Below, in pieces: positions 1 through 7,968 of a stretch of 22,971 bases of DNA; the first letter of the stretch is position 1; each line of letters begins with the position of its first letter. Source of the DNA: UBA2336 sp037443645 (GTDB lineage: Bacteria > Bacteroidota > Bacteroidia > Cytophagales > Cyclobacteriaceae); NCBI GenBank assembly GCA_037443645.1, contig JBBINY010000044.1:1-22971 (forward strand). The letters are read 5' to 3'. The position numbers and the translations under genes were made by a program. Under the pieces are notes generated by a model. It saw nothing but the letters and a program-made list of their open reading frames with translations. It ran no database searches and had not been told where the DNA came from.

Positions 1-29
1 AAGACAAGACTAAAAATCAAACAGTACTC

Positions 30-1028
30 ATGACGAAAATCGGTATCAATGGTTTCGGCCGGATTGGCAGGATGGCGTTTCGGGCTGCTATCGGCCGCCC
101 CGGATTAGATGTGGTTGGAATTAACGACCTGCTCGATCCTAATTACATGGCCTACATGCTGAAATACGACTCTACTCACGGACCTTTTGAAGGTACGGTG
201 GATGTGGTTGACGGGCACCTGGTGGTTAACGGAAAGAAAATTCGTCTAACAGCCGAAAAGGATCCTGCAAACCTGAAATGGTCGGAAGTTGGAGCGGAAA
301 TCGTAATCGAATCAACCGGGTTGTTCTTAACTCAGGCTGATGCGCAAAAGCACATTGCCGCTGGTGCTAAAAAAGTGGTGATGTCGGCTCCGGCAAAAGA
401 CGATACGCCAACCTTTGTAATGGGTGTCAACCACAAGAAGCTCACACCCCAGCACACCATCGTATCGAATGCGTCATGCACAACCAACTGCATTGCACCT
501 GTTGCCAAAGTGCTTAATGATAAATTTGGCATTGTGGAGGGTTTAATGAGTACGGTGCACGCAGTTACAGCAACCCAAAAAACAGTAGACAGCCCCTCAG
601 CGAAAGACTGGCGAGGTGGCCGGGGAGCATACCAGAATATCATCCCGTCATCAACCGGGGCAGCTAAAGCGGTTTCACTGGTAATACCCGAATTAAAAGG
701 AAAATTAACGGGTATGTCATTCCGTGTGCCGGTGGCCAATGTTTCGGTGGTTGATTTTACAGTTCGGTTGAATAAGGCCGCTACCTACGATCAGATTAAG
801 GAGGCGATGAAAGAGGCTGCCAATGGCGATCTGAAAGGCATTCTTGGGTATACCGAAGACGATGTGGTTTCGCAGGATTTTATTGGTGATAAACGCACAT
901 CAATTTTTGATGCGAAAGCGGGTATATCTCTGAATGATCATTTTGTAAAAGTAGTGGCCTGGTATGACAATGAATGGGGCTACTCCAACAAGTTGATTGA
1001 CCTCGTTCAGGAACTTGCAAAGGTTTAG
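30..1028 (+). CDS. gap: Glyceraldehyde-3-phosphate dehydrogenase, type I
   Basis: A cytoplasmic glycolytic enzyme that oxidises glyceraldehyde 3-phosphate with NAD and phosphate to 1,3-bisphosphoglycerate. The 332-aa length is normal for the family. The N-terminal Rossmann motif INGFGRIGRM (residues 5-15) binds NAD. N32-D33 after the second strand fits NAD rather than NADP preference. The active-site motif SNASCTTN places the nucleophile at Cys150, with the assisting His177 in STVHAVTATQ. The C-terminal WYDNEWGYS signature is present. The ATG at 30 gives the standard family N-terminus. It has no Shine-Dalgarno sequence, which is usual in Bacteroidota. It is followed at once by a rho-independent terminator, so it is probably the last or only gene of its transcript; what lies upstream is outside the window. 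Confidence 0.98.
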   Translation: MTKIGINGFGRIGRMAFRAAIGRPGLDVVGINDLLDPNYMAYMLKYDSTHGPFEGTVDVVDGHLVVNGKKIRLTAEKDPANLKWSEVGAEIVIESTGLFLTQADAQKHIAAGAKKVVMSAPAKDDTPTFVMGVNHKKLTPQHTIVSNASCTTNCIAPVAKVLNDKFGIVEGLMSTVHAVTATQKTVDSPSAKDWRGGRGAYQNIIPSSTGAAKAVSLVIPELKGKLTGMSFRVPVANVSVVDFTVRLNKAATYDQIKEAMKEAANGDLKGILGYTEDDVVSQDFIGDKRTSIFDAKAGISLNDHFVKVVAWYDNEWGYSNKLIDLVQELAKV

Positions 1029-1051
1029 CGGTATCCCGATAGATATAATGG

Positions 1052-1079
1052 AAAAAGGTGCTGAAGGCACTTTTTTTTT
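1052..1079 (+). terminator. Rho-independent terminator after gap
   Basis: A-tract, GTGC, loop TGAAG, GCAC, then nine T residues, starting 24 bases after the gap stop. Pairing the A-tract with the first T residues extends the stem to about 10 bp including one G-U pair. It separates gap from the J-domain gene downstream. Confidence 0.85.
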
Positions 1080-1205
1080 GGGCTATTTTTCAAGGCCGGC
1101 CCCCGTAATTCAAAGGATTATCGGGATGACCTTTAAAAATTCAGCGCATCCCGGGCGCAAAAAACATCGTATCTTCGTTATGTACTCAGATCGATACTGC
1201 CTCTC

Positions 1206-2390
1206 ATGTCTGATTTTTACACGGTATTAGAGATTTCCCGTACGGCTGACTCTACCCAGATCAGAACAGCCTATAAAAGGCTTGCCTTTCTGCATCATCC
1301 TGATCTTAACCCCGGTAACCCGAGGTCGGAAGAACGGTTTAAGCAGATTAACGAGGCCTACCATACACTTTCCGATCCGGTAAAAAAATCACGGTATGAT
1401 GCCCGTCTGAATTCATTCCAGGCTGTTGATGGTTACACGGATTTGCAATGGCGATCATACCGCCATCAGCAATACCAACGTTGGAAACAGGCTTCTGAGA
1501 AACGATACACATTCGATCGTGAATATTTTAAAATACAGGGACTTGCTTTTCTCACCTTCCTGATCATTTCAGGGTTCTGTTATGGACTTATTCATACTGT
1601 AAACTACGTGTATCAGCTTAAGGATGAAGAGAATGCAAAACAAAATCGACAACTTGTGAGTGAGGCAAACACGTTGTTTACTTCCGGTGAGATTGATGAG
1701 GCCTTTATAATGATCAGAAGGCTCATTGTAAAAGACCCATTGGAATACCGGTTTGTGGTTGCATACGACAGCCTGTTGCAGGAATTGCGCACCCGGGCCG
1801 AACAGGAATTCAAGGAGAGTAACCTCAGCTCATCGCTTCATCACCTGCACATCATTAAACGATATGAGTACCCTGCCCGATTTGAGACACTCCGCAGGAT
1901 CGCCATCTGTGAATACAATCTTGAAAAGTATGACAGCGCACTGAACACGTTGAAACAACTGCACGAACTGCAGCCTTGGAATTTTGAACTGGTGTATCAG
2001 ATTGGCCTGATCAGCCTGGTAAATACCCAACAAACAGAGGAAGCGCTTCAGTATTTTACGCTCGGAAAAAAAATGTTTAAAGAAAGTCTGTCGAGAAAAT
2101 ACGGAGAGGCATTTGAAGTGGTAATGAACCCTGCCGATGCTCCGGATATTTACTACGACCTCTTTGAAGCCAGGGCCCGGGCAAATCTTGTATTGTTAAA
2201 TTATGAGGAGGCTATTACCGACTGCAACTGGGCAATTTTCCTGCGACCCCAAAAAGCCGAAGGCTACAAACTCAGAGCACTTTCAAAAGCCGGAGCTCAC
2301 GAGTTGCGCACGCTGTGCACCGATTTAAAATTTGCCAGGCAGTATGGTGCATCAGGAATTGCCGAATTGCAAAAACAATATTGCCGATAG
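1206..2390 (+). CDS. J-domain protein with one membrane segment and TPR-like C-terminal region
   Basis: A 394-aa DnaJ-domain protein. Residues 3-68 form a J domain with the invariant HPD tripeptide at 31-33, followed by KQINEAYHTLSD and a YDARL ending, so it should stimulate the ATPase of a DnaK-type chaperone. There is no Gly/Phe region, zinc-finger or DnaJ C-terminal substrate domain. Residues about 111-136 form one strongly hydrophobic segment. The rest (about 140-394) is helical, with TPR-like units such as A-LF-GEIDEAF and YDSALNTLKQL-ELQPWN. Because the J domain must face cytoplasmic DnaK, the TPR part is inferred to lie in the periplasm. The ATG at 1206 starts right at the J domain. 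A TAnnTTTG-like element with one mismatch (TATCTTCG, 1170-1177) may be its promoter. The next gene starts 37 bases downstream and is probably cotranscribed. The client is unknown. Confidence 0.85.
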   Translation: MSDFYTVLEISRTADSTQIRTAYKRLAFLHHPDLNPGNPRSEERFKQINEAYHTLSDPVKKSRYDARLNSFQAVDGYTDLQWRSYRHQQYQRWKQASEKRYTFDREYFKIQGLAFLTFLIISGFCYGLIHTVNYVYQLKDEENAKQNRQLVSEANTLFTSGEIDEAFIMIRRLIVKDPLEYRFVVAYDSLLQELRTRAEQEFKESNLSSSLHHLHIIKRYEYPARFETLRRIAICEYNLEKYDSALNTLKQLHELQPWNFELVYQIGLISLVNTQQTEEALQYFTLGKKMFKESLSRKYGEAFEVVMNPADAPDIYYDLFEARARANLVLLNYEEAITDCNWAIFLRPQKAEGYKLRALSKAGAHELRTLCTDLKFARQYGASGIAELQKQYCR

Positions 2391-2427
2391 ATTTTTTTTC
2401 CGAAATTCGGTCTACCAATTTAAATCT

Positions 2428-2862
2428 ATGCTCCCCACGCTAACAACAGATCAGCTTAGCTCATTGAAGAAGACGTACCTGAACATCCTTGCTTTGTTTC
2501 TGGAGAAACCGGTTCTTGAAAGCAAGTATCTCCGCTGCCTGCTCAAGTGGGGGTTTCAGTTGCAGCTTGGCCCTTCTGACCTCGCTCGGAGTGCCGATCT
2601 GTCTACGATTTCTTTTTCAATGCCTGTGGATAAAGTGCTACGGCTTGAAGCCATTTACCACCTTGTGTATATGATTTATCTCGATCAGGTTGTTGAGGAC
2701 ATCGAACTTGAGGTGGCTTCAATCTATGCCGGAAAACTGGGTATTAAGCCAGCGGTCGTAAGCGAGTTGTTCAGGTCAATTGCCACGGTAGCCAGCGATT
2801 CGGAAAAACCCTGGAATGTGCGGGATGAGGTATTGGATTTCCTCAAAATCCACAATGTATAA
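2428..2862 (+). CDS. Hypothetical protein, 144 aa
   Basis: I do not recognise this protein. The frame is open further upstream, to 2332 inside the J-domain gene, but the ATG at 2428 lies after that gene's stop and begins MLPTLTTDQLSSLKKTYLN, so I chose it. It is predicted to be mainly alpha-helical and soluble, with no signal peptide, no convincing membrane segment and no obvious catalytic motif; it has few cysteines. The 37-base gap to the upstream J-domain/TPR gene, with no terminator, suggests cotranscription and perhaps a related role. Some helices (LAALFLEKP-type spacing, ELFRSIATVA) could belong to an adaptor fold, but this is not supported by a motif. Confidence 0.7.
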   Translation: MLPTLTTDQLSSLKKTYLNILALFLEKPVLESKYLRCLLKWGFQLQLGPSDLARSADLSTISFSMPVDKVLRLEAIYHLVYMIYLDQVVEDIELEVASIYAGKLGIKPAVVSELFRSIATVASDSEKPWNVRDEVLDFLKIHNV

Positions 2863-3176
2863 ACTGCGGCTAGATGTAAGATCCGCCTCACATTTATCAC
2901 ACTTTCGGTATTCTTTATACCACCGCTCGACTTATTCCAGGGAGCTGATTCTGAGCCAGTTGTGGCCCTTGCACGGTAATTTCTTATGATTTTAAGTGAT
3001 TTTACAGCGCCTCCATATTTCATGCGCCACGCTTTATGTGGCAGGTTTTTCCGGTAAGTAGCCGGTAGGTATGAGTACATGATTTAAACTACGGATGTAG
3101 GATTTATGAGGGTTTCGATGAGTGCGGTGGACCCCATTGTGGCATTTTTGTAGTGTAATCCTTTGTTAAGACCGAG
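2863..3176 (+). other. Gene-free stretch of 314 bases
   Basis: No convincing gene. A 118-codon minus-strand frame runs through it (2724-3080) but overlaps the end of the preceding gene and has low-complexity, non-family-like content. A weak stem (GCCAC 3026-3030 with GTGGC 3038-3042, followed by GG and five T) could be a poor plus-strand terminator. An imperfect direct repeat (2861-2883 and 3086-3103) lies near its two ends. No clean TAnnTTTG promoter was found in front of the next gene. Confidence 0.5.
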
Positions 3177-3491
3177 ATGATGAAAGAGGTGGAGTTTAGG
3201 GAAATCGCAAATGCGAAAATTGCAAGCCGCATAAAGCAGGTAATTATTTTAGCTGTTATTATTCTGTTGGGAATGCTTTTTTCAATCGTGGTAAATGCAC
3301 AGCAACCCCGTCACAGGGTAATCAAGTCGAAAAGCAGTTGTGAGCAACTGGCTAAAAAAAGAAATCAGTCGGAAAACATGAAAGTTTCCGTAAAGAAGGT
3401 AAAATATAAGCCGATGGCAGAGATGGAGAGTCCTGCAGCAGTTCGCGCCTCCTCCCGCAGGGAGAAAGAAGAAAAGTTATTAAAGCGTTGA
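3177..3491 (+). CDS. Small basic protein with one N-terminal hydrophobic segment
   Basis: A 104-aa protein I do not recognise. Residues 1-20 are charged, residues about 21-40 (VIILAVIILLGMLFSIVV) form a single strong hydrophobic helix, and the sequence then reads NAQQP, which resembles a signal-peptidase site after Ala. It is therefore either a secreted/periplasmic protein with a long n-region or a membrane-anchored one. The remaining 60 residues are Lys/Arg-rich and have no structured motif; one Cys follows the hydrophobic segment. Two consecutive ATG codons (3177 and 3180) both could start it. It ends just before a strong bidirectional terminator, so it appears to be a one-gene transcript. 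The reading is open and codon use looks normal, but no family is evident. Confidence 0.6.
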   Translation: MMKEVEFREIANAKIASRIKQVIILAVIILLGMLFSIVVNAQQPRHRVIKSKSSCEQLAKKRNQSENMKVSVKKVKYKPMAEMESPAAVRASSRREKEEKLLKR

Positions 3492-3510
3492 ATTTTTTGG
3501 GTTGTTTGAT

Positions 3511-3544
3511 AAACGGCTGTCCTGCAAAGCGGGATGGCCGTTTT
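3511..3544. terminator. Bidirectional rho-independent terminator
   Basis: AAACGGC (3511-3517) pairs with GCCGTTT (3537-3543), and the stem continues inward through TGTCC with GGATG (two G-U pairs), giving about 12 bp around a short loop. It has T residues on the plus-strand exit and A residues on the entry side. It lies between the convergent ends of the small protein gene (3491) and the short-chain dehydrogenase gene (3560), so it can serve both strands. Confidence 0.8.
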
Positions 3545-3559
3545 CATGCATAGACCTTC

Positions 3560-4249
3560 CTAAGACTTCTTGTAAAGTTTTACTACAGATTCCGTAACCA
3601 GGGTTTTGTCATCACATAACCGGAACATCACTTCAGCCATTTTTTCGGGTTTTATCCACCGGCTGAAATCGGCATTAGGCATAGCCTTCCGGTTGTCGGG
3701 AGTATCAATTATTTCGGGCACCACGCAATATGCAGCAACATGTTGTTCTTTCCCTTCCGCGTGCAGGTACTCGGCCAGCTTCAGAAGTTGGGCTTTCGAT
3801 AAGGCGTAGGCTAATGCATTGCCGCCTGGGTGTATTTCCAGGGCCGGCTTTGACCCGATGAAAATAATTCTTCCGGCCTGGTGTTGTTGCATATGAAGGA
3901 ATACCGGGCGGGCTACATAGTAAGCTGTTTCAAAATTGAGGGAGTACATCCGCCTGAGATCGGCAGCGGAAGTACCGGCTACTGATCCGGAAGTATAGCC
4001 ACCGGCCAACAGCAAGGCGGCATGAAGTTGCCCAAACTCGTTAAGCAGGGCCGCGATCCAACCTGCAACTGCTTCTTCATCGGTTAAATCGATGGCATAT
4101 ACATGCAGGTCTTTTCCCGTAAACCCCGAAAGAGATTTCCCCGGTGAAACCGATGCGATAACCCTCCAGCCTTGATTTAGAAAATAAGTAACGGTAACCT
4201 TTCCCAGGTTGCCACCGGCACCGGTAATCAAAACCGTTTTCTTGTCCAT
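3560..4249 (-). CDS. Short-chain dehydrogenase/reductase (SDR)
   Basis: A 229-aa classical-type SDR oxidoreductase. The N-terminus has the dinucleotide-binding glycine motif ITGAGGNLGK (residues 8-17). LAGGY at 81-85 takes the place of the usual NNAG motif. N105, S133 (in FIGSKPAL), Y148 and K152 (YALSK) give the full catalytic tetrad, so it should be active. DLT at 54-56 is the usual adenine-pocket motif. NAD versus NADP preference and substrate cannot be read from the sequence. Its ATG lies 1 base after the stop of the upstream outer-membrane protein gene, so the two are almost certainly translated from one mRNA; a functional link is unclear. Transcription ends at the bidirectional terminator 16 bases past its stop. 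Confidence 0.9.
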   Translation of the reverse strand: MDKKTVLITGAGGNLGKVTVTYFLNQGWRVIASVSPGKSLSGFTGKDLHVYAIDLTDEEAVAGWIAALLNEFGQLHAALLLAGGYTSGSVAGTSAADLRRMYSLNFETAYYVARPVFLHMQQHQAGRIIFIGSKPALEIHPGGNALAYALSKAQLLKLAEYLHAEGKEQHVAAYCVVPEIIDTPDNRKAMPNADFSRWIKPEKMAEVMFRLCDDKTLVTESVVKLYKKS

Positions 4250-4250
4250 G

Positions 4251-5165
4251 CTAGTTTTTAGGAGGCTTGGTGTTGCGTGGGCCAGGCCACGGGTATTTTG
4301 AGGTTCTGTGTGGTTTTCTTTCTTTCCGTTTGTTCACAATGGCTCGTTTTTCTTTAGGATCAATCTCAGCAGTACGTGAAACACCTACTGTAAAAAGCAC
4401 CAGCAGATCCCTGCGCGCCCCAGGCAAATCATAGATGGCCTCATAGGCGTCAACCTTGGAAAGGTAGGCCGAATTTCGGGGCTCCAGTATTCCATAACTC
4501 CCCCGAAGGTCCATTGATAAGCGGGTTGTTTCTCCGATATCCCAATCTGTACGAAATCCAATAGCACCAAACGCCTGGAACCGGTTATAATCAGAAACTT
4601 TCAACAACTTCAAGTCGTTTACCACCGGGCTTATGATTTCGGTTGATCCGGGAAACGTGGGCACATAGGTGGGCGGCAGGTTGGGTATAACCGGAGGTTG
4701 AAATTTCAGGATGGCATCCGTGTGGGTAACAGACTCCTCTCCTTTGAGCATAAAGGCCCCGCTAACCGATGCGACAAAACTTACTTTGAAGAAGCCCAGG
4801 TCGATCATGTGTAGTTTAAACCCGAAAGGAACATGAATGTAGGTGAGGTCAATTTTCCGTTCGCCCACTTGTCCGCCTGCCACGTTTACAACATTGAAGT
4901 ATTGGCCGGTATTGAAAACGGCCGGATCGAACGTAAAGCCGTATCCTTTATAATCGATACCGTAATGGAAACCAAGCGGAGCAAATCGGATGTGGTATTT
5001 TTCGCGATACCTCGGATCTTTCTGTATGCCTTCATCCCAGGTGTAAGGTATCGTTAACCCGGTAAAAAAGCCGATGGAATGAACCTCCTGAGCATGAAGG
5101 GCATGCTGGCTGATGAGCAGCAGTATAAGCACCAAAATGGCAGCAGGTTTAGGTTTGGTCGTCAT
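4251..5165 (-). CDS. Outer-membrane beta-barrel protein (PorT-like family)
   Basis: A 304-aa exported protein. Residues 1-25 (ending in HALHA, then QEVHS) form a signal peptide. The body has alternating hydrophobic/aromatic strands with glycine-rich turns (GFFTGLTIPYTW, HYGIDYKGYGFTF, YIHVPFGFKLHM, LLVLFTVGVS), as in the Bacteroidota outer-membrane beta-barrel families. Two oddities: a Pro-rich loop at about residues 157-173 and a basic, Pro-rich tail of about 40 residues after the last strand (about 265-304), so the chain does not end in the usual barrel-terminal aromatic residue. The frame is open to a TTG at 5189, but the first ATG at 5165 gives a better signal peptide. The SDR gene follows after 1 base. 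Function, cargo or ligand is not evident. Confidence 0.8.
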   Translation of the reverse strand: MTTKPKPAAILVLILLLISQHALHAQEVHSIGFFTGLTIPYTWDEGIQKDPRYREKYHIRFAPLGFHYGIDYKGYGFTFDPAVFNTGQYFNVVNVAGGQVGERKIDLTYIHVPFGFKLHMIDLGFFKVSFVASVSGAFMLKGEESVTHTDAILKFQPPVIPNLPPTYVPTFPGSTEIISPVVNDLKLLKVSDYNRFQAFGAIGFRTDWDIGETTRLSMDLRGSYGILEPRNSAYLSKVDAYEAIYDLPGARRDLLVLFTVGVSRTAEIDPKEKRAIVNKRKERKPHRTSKYPWPGPRNTKPPKN

Positions 5166-5284
5166 CCGTAAAGACGCTTTAAAAAGCAAAATAACAATTA
5201 ATATTTAACCCTGATAACTGGTTGATCCCTAGCCTGTTAACCCAGTCGGTAAAATTCTTTAATTTTTGCGTAATTCGCTGCGCC

Positions 5285-7228
5285 ATGCTACGTAGGGTAA
5301 CTCTTTTTGAAAGCTTTAGGCTTCGGGAAAATTGTTATGCGGTTCTCCTCCAGCGATTGCTGATTGTGATGTTTCTCTTTTCGTTGTGCCGGATCGGCTT
5401 TTACGCATTTAACAACGACTACTTTCCTTTAATTACCTTCCCTGCATTTATCAGGATGTTGATTGGCGGATTAGAATTTGATCTTGTTGCAGTGCTCTAC
5501 ACCAATGCGCTTGTGATTCTAATGATGATTCTGCCACTCGACATCCGGTTTACTTCAGTTTATCAGAAAACGGTGGGAGGCATCTTCTTTCTGTTCAATG
5601 GAGTTGCCCTGGCGGCTAACACAGCCGATTTCATCTACTACCGCTTTACCCTCCGCAGAACAACGGCCGATGTTTTCCGGCAGTTTGAACATGAAGAAAA
5701 CCTGGCTGCACTCGGCTTTCGGTTCCTGTTCGATTACTGGTATGCAGTTGCGTTCTGGATGGCATTGGTGTGGATCATGGTGCTCTTGTACCGGCTCACC
5801 CGGGTTAGCGGCCCAATGGTGAAAAATCGTGTGGCATATTATGGGCTCGGCATAATCAGCATCCCGATCATCATCTACCTTTTTATTGGTGGTGTGCGGG
5901 GCGGTTTCAGGCACAGCACACGACCAATTACCTTGAGTAATGCGGGTGAGTTTGTGCAGCAGGCCAATGAAGTAAGCATTGTACTGAATACACCCTTTGC
6001 AATACTCCGCACCTTAGGGAAAACGAAAATCCAAAAAGTCAGGTATTTTGATACGGATGAGGAAGCTGCCGCGATCTATTCACCGGTTCATAACCCACCC
6101 GATACACTCCGCATGCGGCCTTACAACGTAGTGATTATTATTCTTGAAAGCTTTTCAAGAGAATTTGTTGGTGCTCTGAATACCGAAAAACCCGGGTATA
6201 CCGGCTACACTCCCTTTCTGGATTCGCTACTGCAACATAGCAGAACGTTTGCGCACTCATTTGCCAATGGCCGTAAATCCATCGATGGCCTGCCTTCCAT
6301 TGTGGCCGGCATCCCCTCGGTGGATATTCCTTATGTGCTAACTCCCTTTTCGGACAACCGGATCAGGGGACTCGGAACCCTGCTGAAGGAAAAGGGATAT
6401 CATACCTCATTCTTTCATGGGGCGCCCAACGGCTCGATGGGTTTTAACTCGTTTATGAACCTGGCCGGATTTGAACATTACTATGGCATGGATGAGTATG
6501 GTAATGAGGATGATTTTGACGGGATGTGGGGCGTTTGGGATGATAAATTTTTCTCATTTTATGCCGATCAGTTGGGCGCGTTTTCTCAACCCTTTGCATC
6601 CGTTGTTTTCTCGGTAAGTTCACACCATCCCTTTCGGGTTCCGGAGGAATATGAAAGTATTTTTAAGGGAGGTGAGCAGCCTATTCTGAAATGCATTCAA
6701 TACACCGACTTTGCCTTACGGAATTTTTTTAAGCGTGTAAAAAATGCCCCATGGTACTCAAACACCCTTTTCGTGATTACTGCTGACCACTGCTCATCGG
6801 ATATTGTTTTTCCGGAGAGCAGAACCACGTGGGGACTTCACAGCGTTCCGGTTATTTTCTTCCGCCCAGATCATTCGCTCAACGGAGTGGCCAATACCCT
6901 GGTACAGCAAACCGACATCATGCCATCGGTATTGGGATACCTGGGTTACAACAGGCCGTTTGTGGCGTTCGGCCGTGATGTTTTCTCCGATGAGCAGCCG
7001 TTTGTATTTTTTTACCGCGATGCGTACAACTTATTTAATGGAAACTACCTGCTTCGGTTTAACGGTGATAAAACCCTGGGTTTATTTGATTTTGTTTCCG
7101 ATAAAATGCTTGTTACCGATTTGAAAGAACACGAACCGGAAGTTGTTCAACGAATGGAAGTGCAAATCAAAGCGTTGATTCAGCAGTATAAGAACCGGAT
7201 GGTTGATAACCGGCTAACCGTGGAATGA
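5285..7228 (+). CDS. LTA-synthase/sulfatase-like membrane phosphotransferase or hydrolase
   Basis: A 647-aa protein of the alkaline phosphatase/sulfatase superfamily in LtaS-like arrangement. There are about five N-terminal membrane segments (roughly 20-42, 56-84, 97-118, 152-171, 184-203), then an extracytoplasmic catalytic domain from about residue 280. Metal and catalytic positions are visible: E288 in IILESFSREF, S332 in ANGRKSIDG (the Ser/Thr nucleophile position, Thr in LtaS), H447/H448 in SSHHPF, and D501-H502 in ITADHCSSD. A Gram-negative cell would not make lipoteichoic acid, so a phosphoglycerol or phosphoethanolamine transfer, or phosphodiester hydrolysis in the periplasm, is more likely; this is inference. 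The open frame reaches a TTG at 5222, but ATG 5285 is closer to the first membrane segment. An AATTTTTG element at 5261-5268 could be its promoter. It stands alone, convergent with the next gene. Confidence 0.88.
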   Translation: MLRRVTLFESFRLRENCYAVLLQRLLIVMFLFSLCRIGFYAFNNDYFPLITFPAFIRMLIGGLEFDLVAVLYTNALVILMMILPLDIRFTSVYQKTVGGIFFLFNGVALAANTADFIYYRFTLRRTTADVFRQFEHEENLAALGFRFLFDYWYAVAFWMALVWIMVLLYRLTRVSGPMVKNRVAYYGLGIISIPIIIYLFIGGVRGGFRHSTRPITLSNAGEFVQQANEVSIVLNTPFAILRTLGKTKIQKVRYFDTDEEAAAIYSPVHNPPDTLRMRPYNVVIIILESFSREFVGALNTEKPGYTGYTPFLDSLLQHSRTFAHSFANGRKSIDGLPSIVAGIPSVDIPYVLTPFSDNRIRGLGTLLKEKGYHTSFFHGAPNGSMGFNSFMNLAGFEHYYGMDEYGNEDDFDGMWGVWDDKFFSFYADQLGAFSQPFASVVFSVSSHHPFRVPEEYESIFKGGEQPILKCIQYTDFALRNFFKRVKNAPWYSNTLFVITADHCSSDIVFPESRTTWGLHSVPVIFFRPDHSLNGVANTLVQQTDIMPSVLGYLGYNRPFVAFGRDVFSDEQPFVFFYRDAYNLFNGNYLLRFNGDKTLGLFDFVSDKMLVTDLKEHEPEVVQRMEVQIKALIQQYKNRMVDNRLTVE

Positions 7229-7235
7229 ATGTTTA

Positions 7236-7949
7236 TCAAAAAAGAAGGATGCCCAACTGAACCATAATCATATTGGTTTTGGTTGAACCCTCTTCATATG
7301 TTACAAATCCATTTTCAACTTTTACGCTGCCTCGCTTTACATACGATGTAGGGTCACCCCATAAATACATTACCCGGAAAGTGAAAGAGGCCCGTGTGCT
7401 TGGATTTTCTTCATTTGCTGATTTGCGGGTGTACCACCCCATACCAACTCCATAGCCCAGCCCGTTGTCGTTGGTGGTGTTGATCACTTCTGGTTGGTTA
7501 TCATTGAGGATAATGTTGGTAACATCCTTATCTACTTTGGTGCGTGTGTTAAAAATTTTTAACCCGAGGGTGCCGTCAATAAACGGAACAAAGCCAGCTT
7601 CTTTATTGGAAAGAAACAGCCGGGTCATACCATTGAGTGCGTAATAATTAAAAGTTGTTTTAAATGGCGGAGCATCCGTAGTCTCCTCAATCTTATCACG
7701 GCCAAAGGTCATGCACGAAAAGTCGGCCCCAAAAAATACAGGGGAGTAGCCCTTTTTTCCTTTCGGGTTAAAAAGCACATTCGCTCCTACGCCCACGGCC
7801 ACTCCGCCAATGGAATTGTCAACTGCTTCTTTGAATTTTCCGGTTGGAATTCCGGTATTTACCTGAAGCGAAAGCTGGTTCGCTTCCTGGGCTGTCAGTG
7901 GCACATTCAGCGCCACCGTAATCAGAATTGGCAGGGCTAGTTTTTTCAT
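7236..7949 (-). CDS. Outer-membrane beta-barrel protein, hypothetical
   Basis: A 237-aa protein with a clear signal peptide (MKKLALPILITVALNVPLTA, cleavage before Gln21). Amphipathic beta-strands with Gly-rich turns follow (LSLQVNTGIPTG, GVAVGVGANVLF, GLGYGVGMGWYT, FTFRVMYLWG), and the last residues MVQLGILLF end in Phe, the typical terminal strand of an outer-membrane barrel. I cannot name the ligand or role. The frame is open to a GTG at 8027, but that would overlap yebC; the ATG at 7949 gives the signal peptide and a 19-base gap to yebC, so it is probably cotranscribed with it. Its stop lies 7 bases from the stop of the convergent LtaS-like gene. Confidence 0.8.
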   Translation of the reverse strand: MKKLALPILITVALNVPLTAQEANQLSLQVNTGIPTGKFKEAVDNSIGGVAVGVGANVLFNPKGKKGYSPVFFGADFSCMTFGRDKIEETTDAPPFKTTFNYYALNGMTRLFLSNKEAGFVPFIDGTLGLKIFNTRTKVDKDVTNIILNDNQPEVINTTNDNGLGYGVGMGWYTRKSANEENPSTRASFTFRVMYLWGDPTSYVKRGSVKVENGFVTYEEGSTKTNMIMVQLGILLF

Positions 7950-7968
7950 AGCGCATAATAAACAACTG

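Noticed and set aside
332..739. 135-codon minus-strand frame opposite gap
   Set aside because: It lies wholly inside the coding sequence of a highly conserved enzyme and has no recognisable protein character.
3026..3050. GCCAC/GTGGC stem followed by GG and five T as a terminator for the 144-aa gene
   Set aside because: Only 5 bp, with a 7-base loop and 160 bases past the stop; too weak to call.
2724..3080. 118-codon minus-strand frame covering most of the gene-free stretch
   Set aside because: It overlaps the end of the 144-aa gene by about 140 bases, lacks a domain, signal or promoter, and its composition does not look like a real protein.
7203..7239. TTGATAA/TTATCAA inverted repeat between the convergent genes at 7228/7236
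   Set aside because: An AT-rich 7-bp stem with a 23-base loop, mostly within coding sequence, is not a credible terminator.
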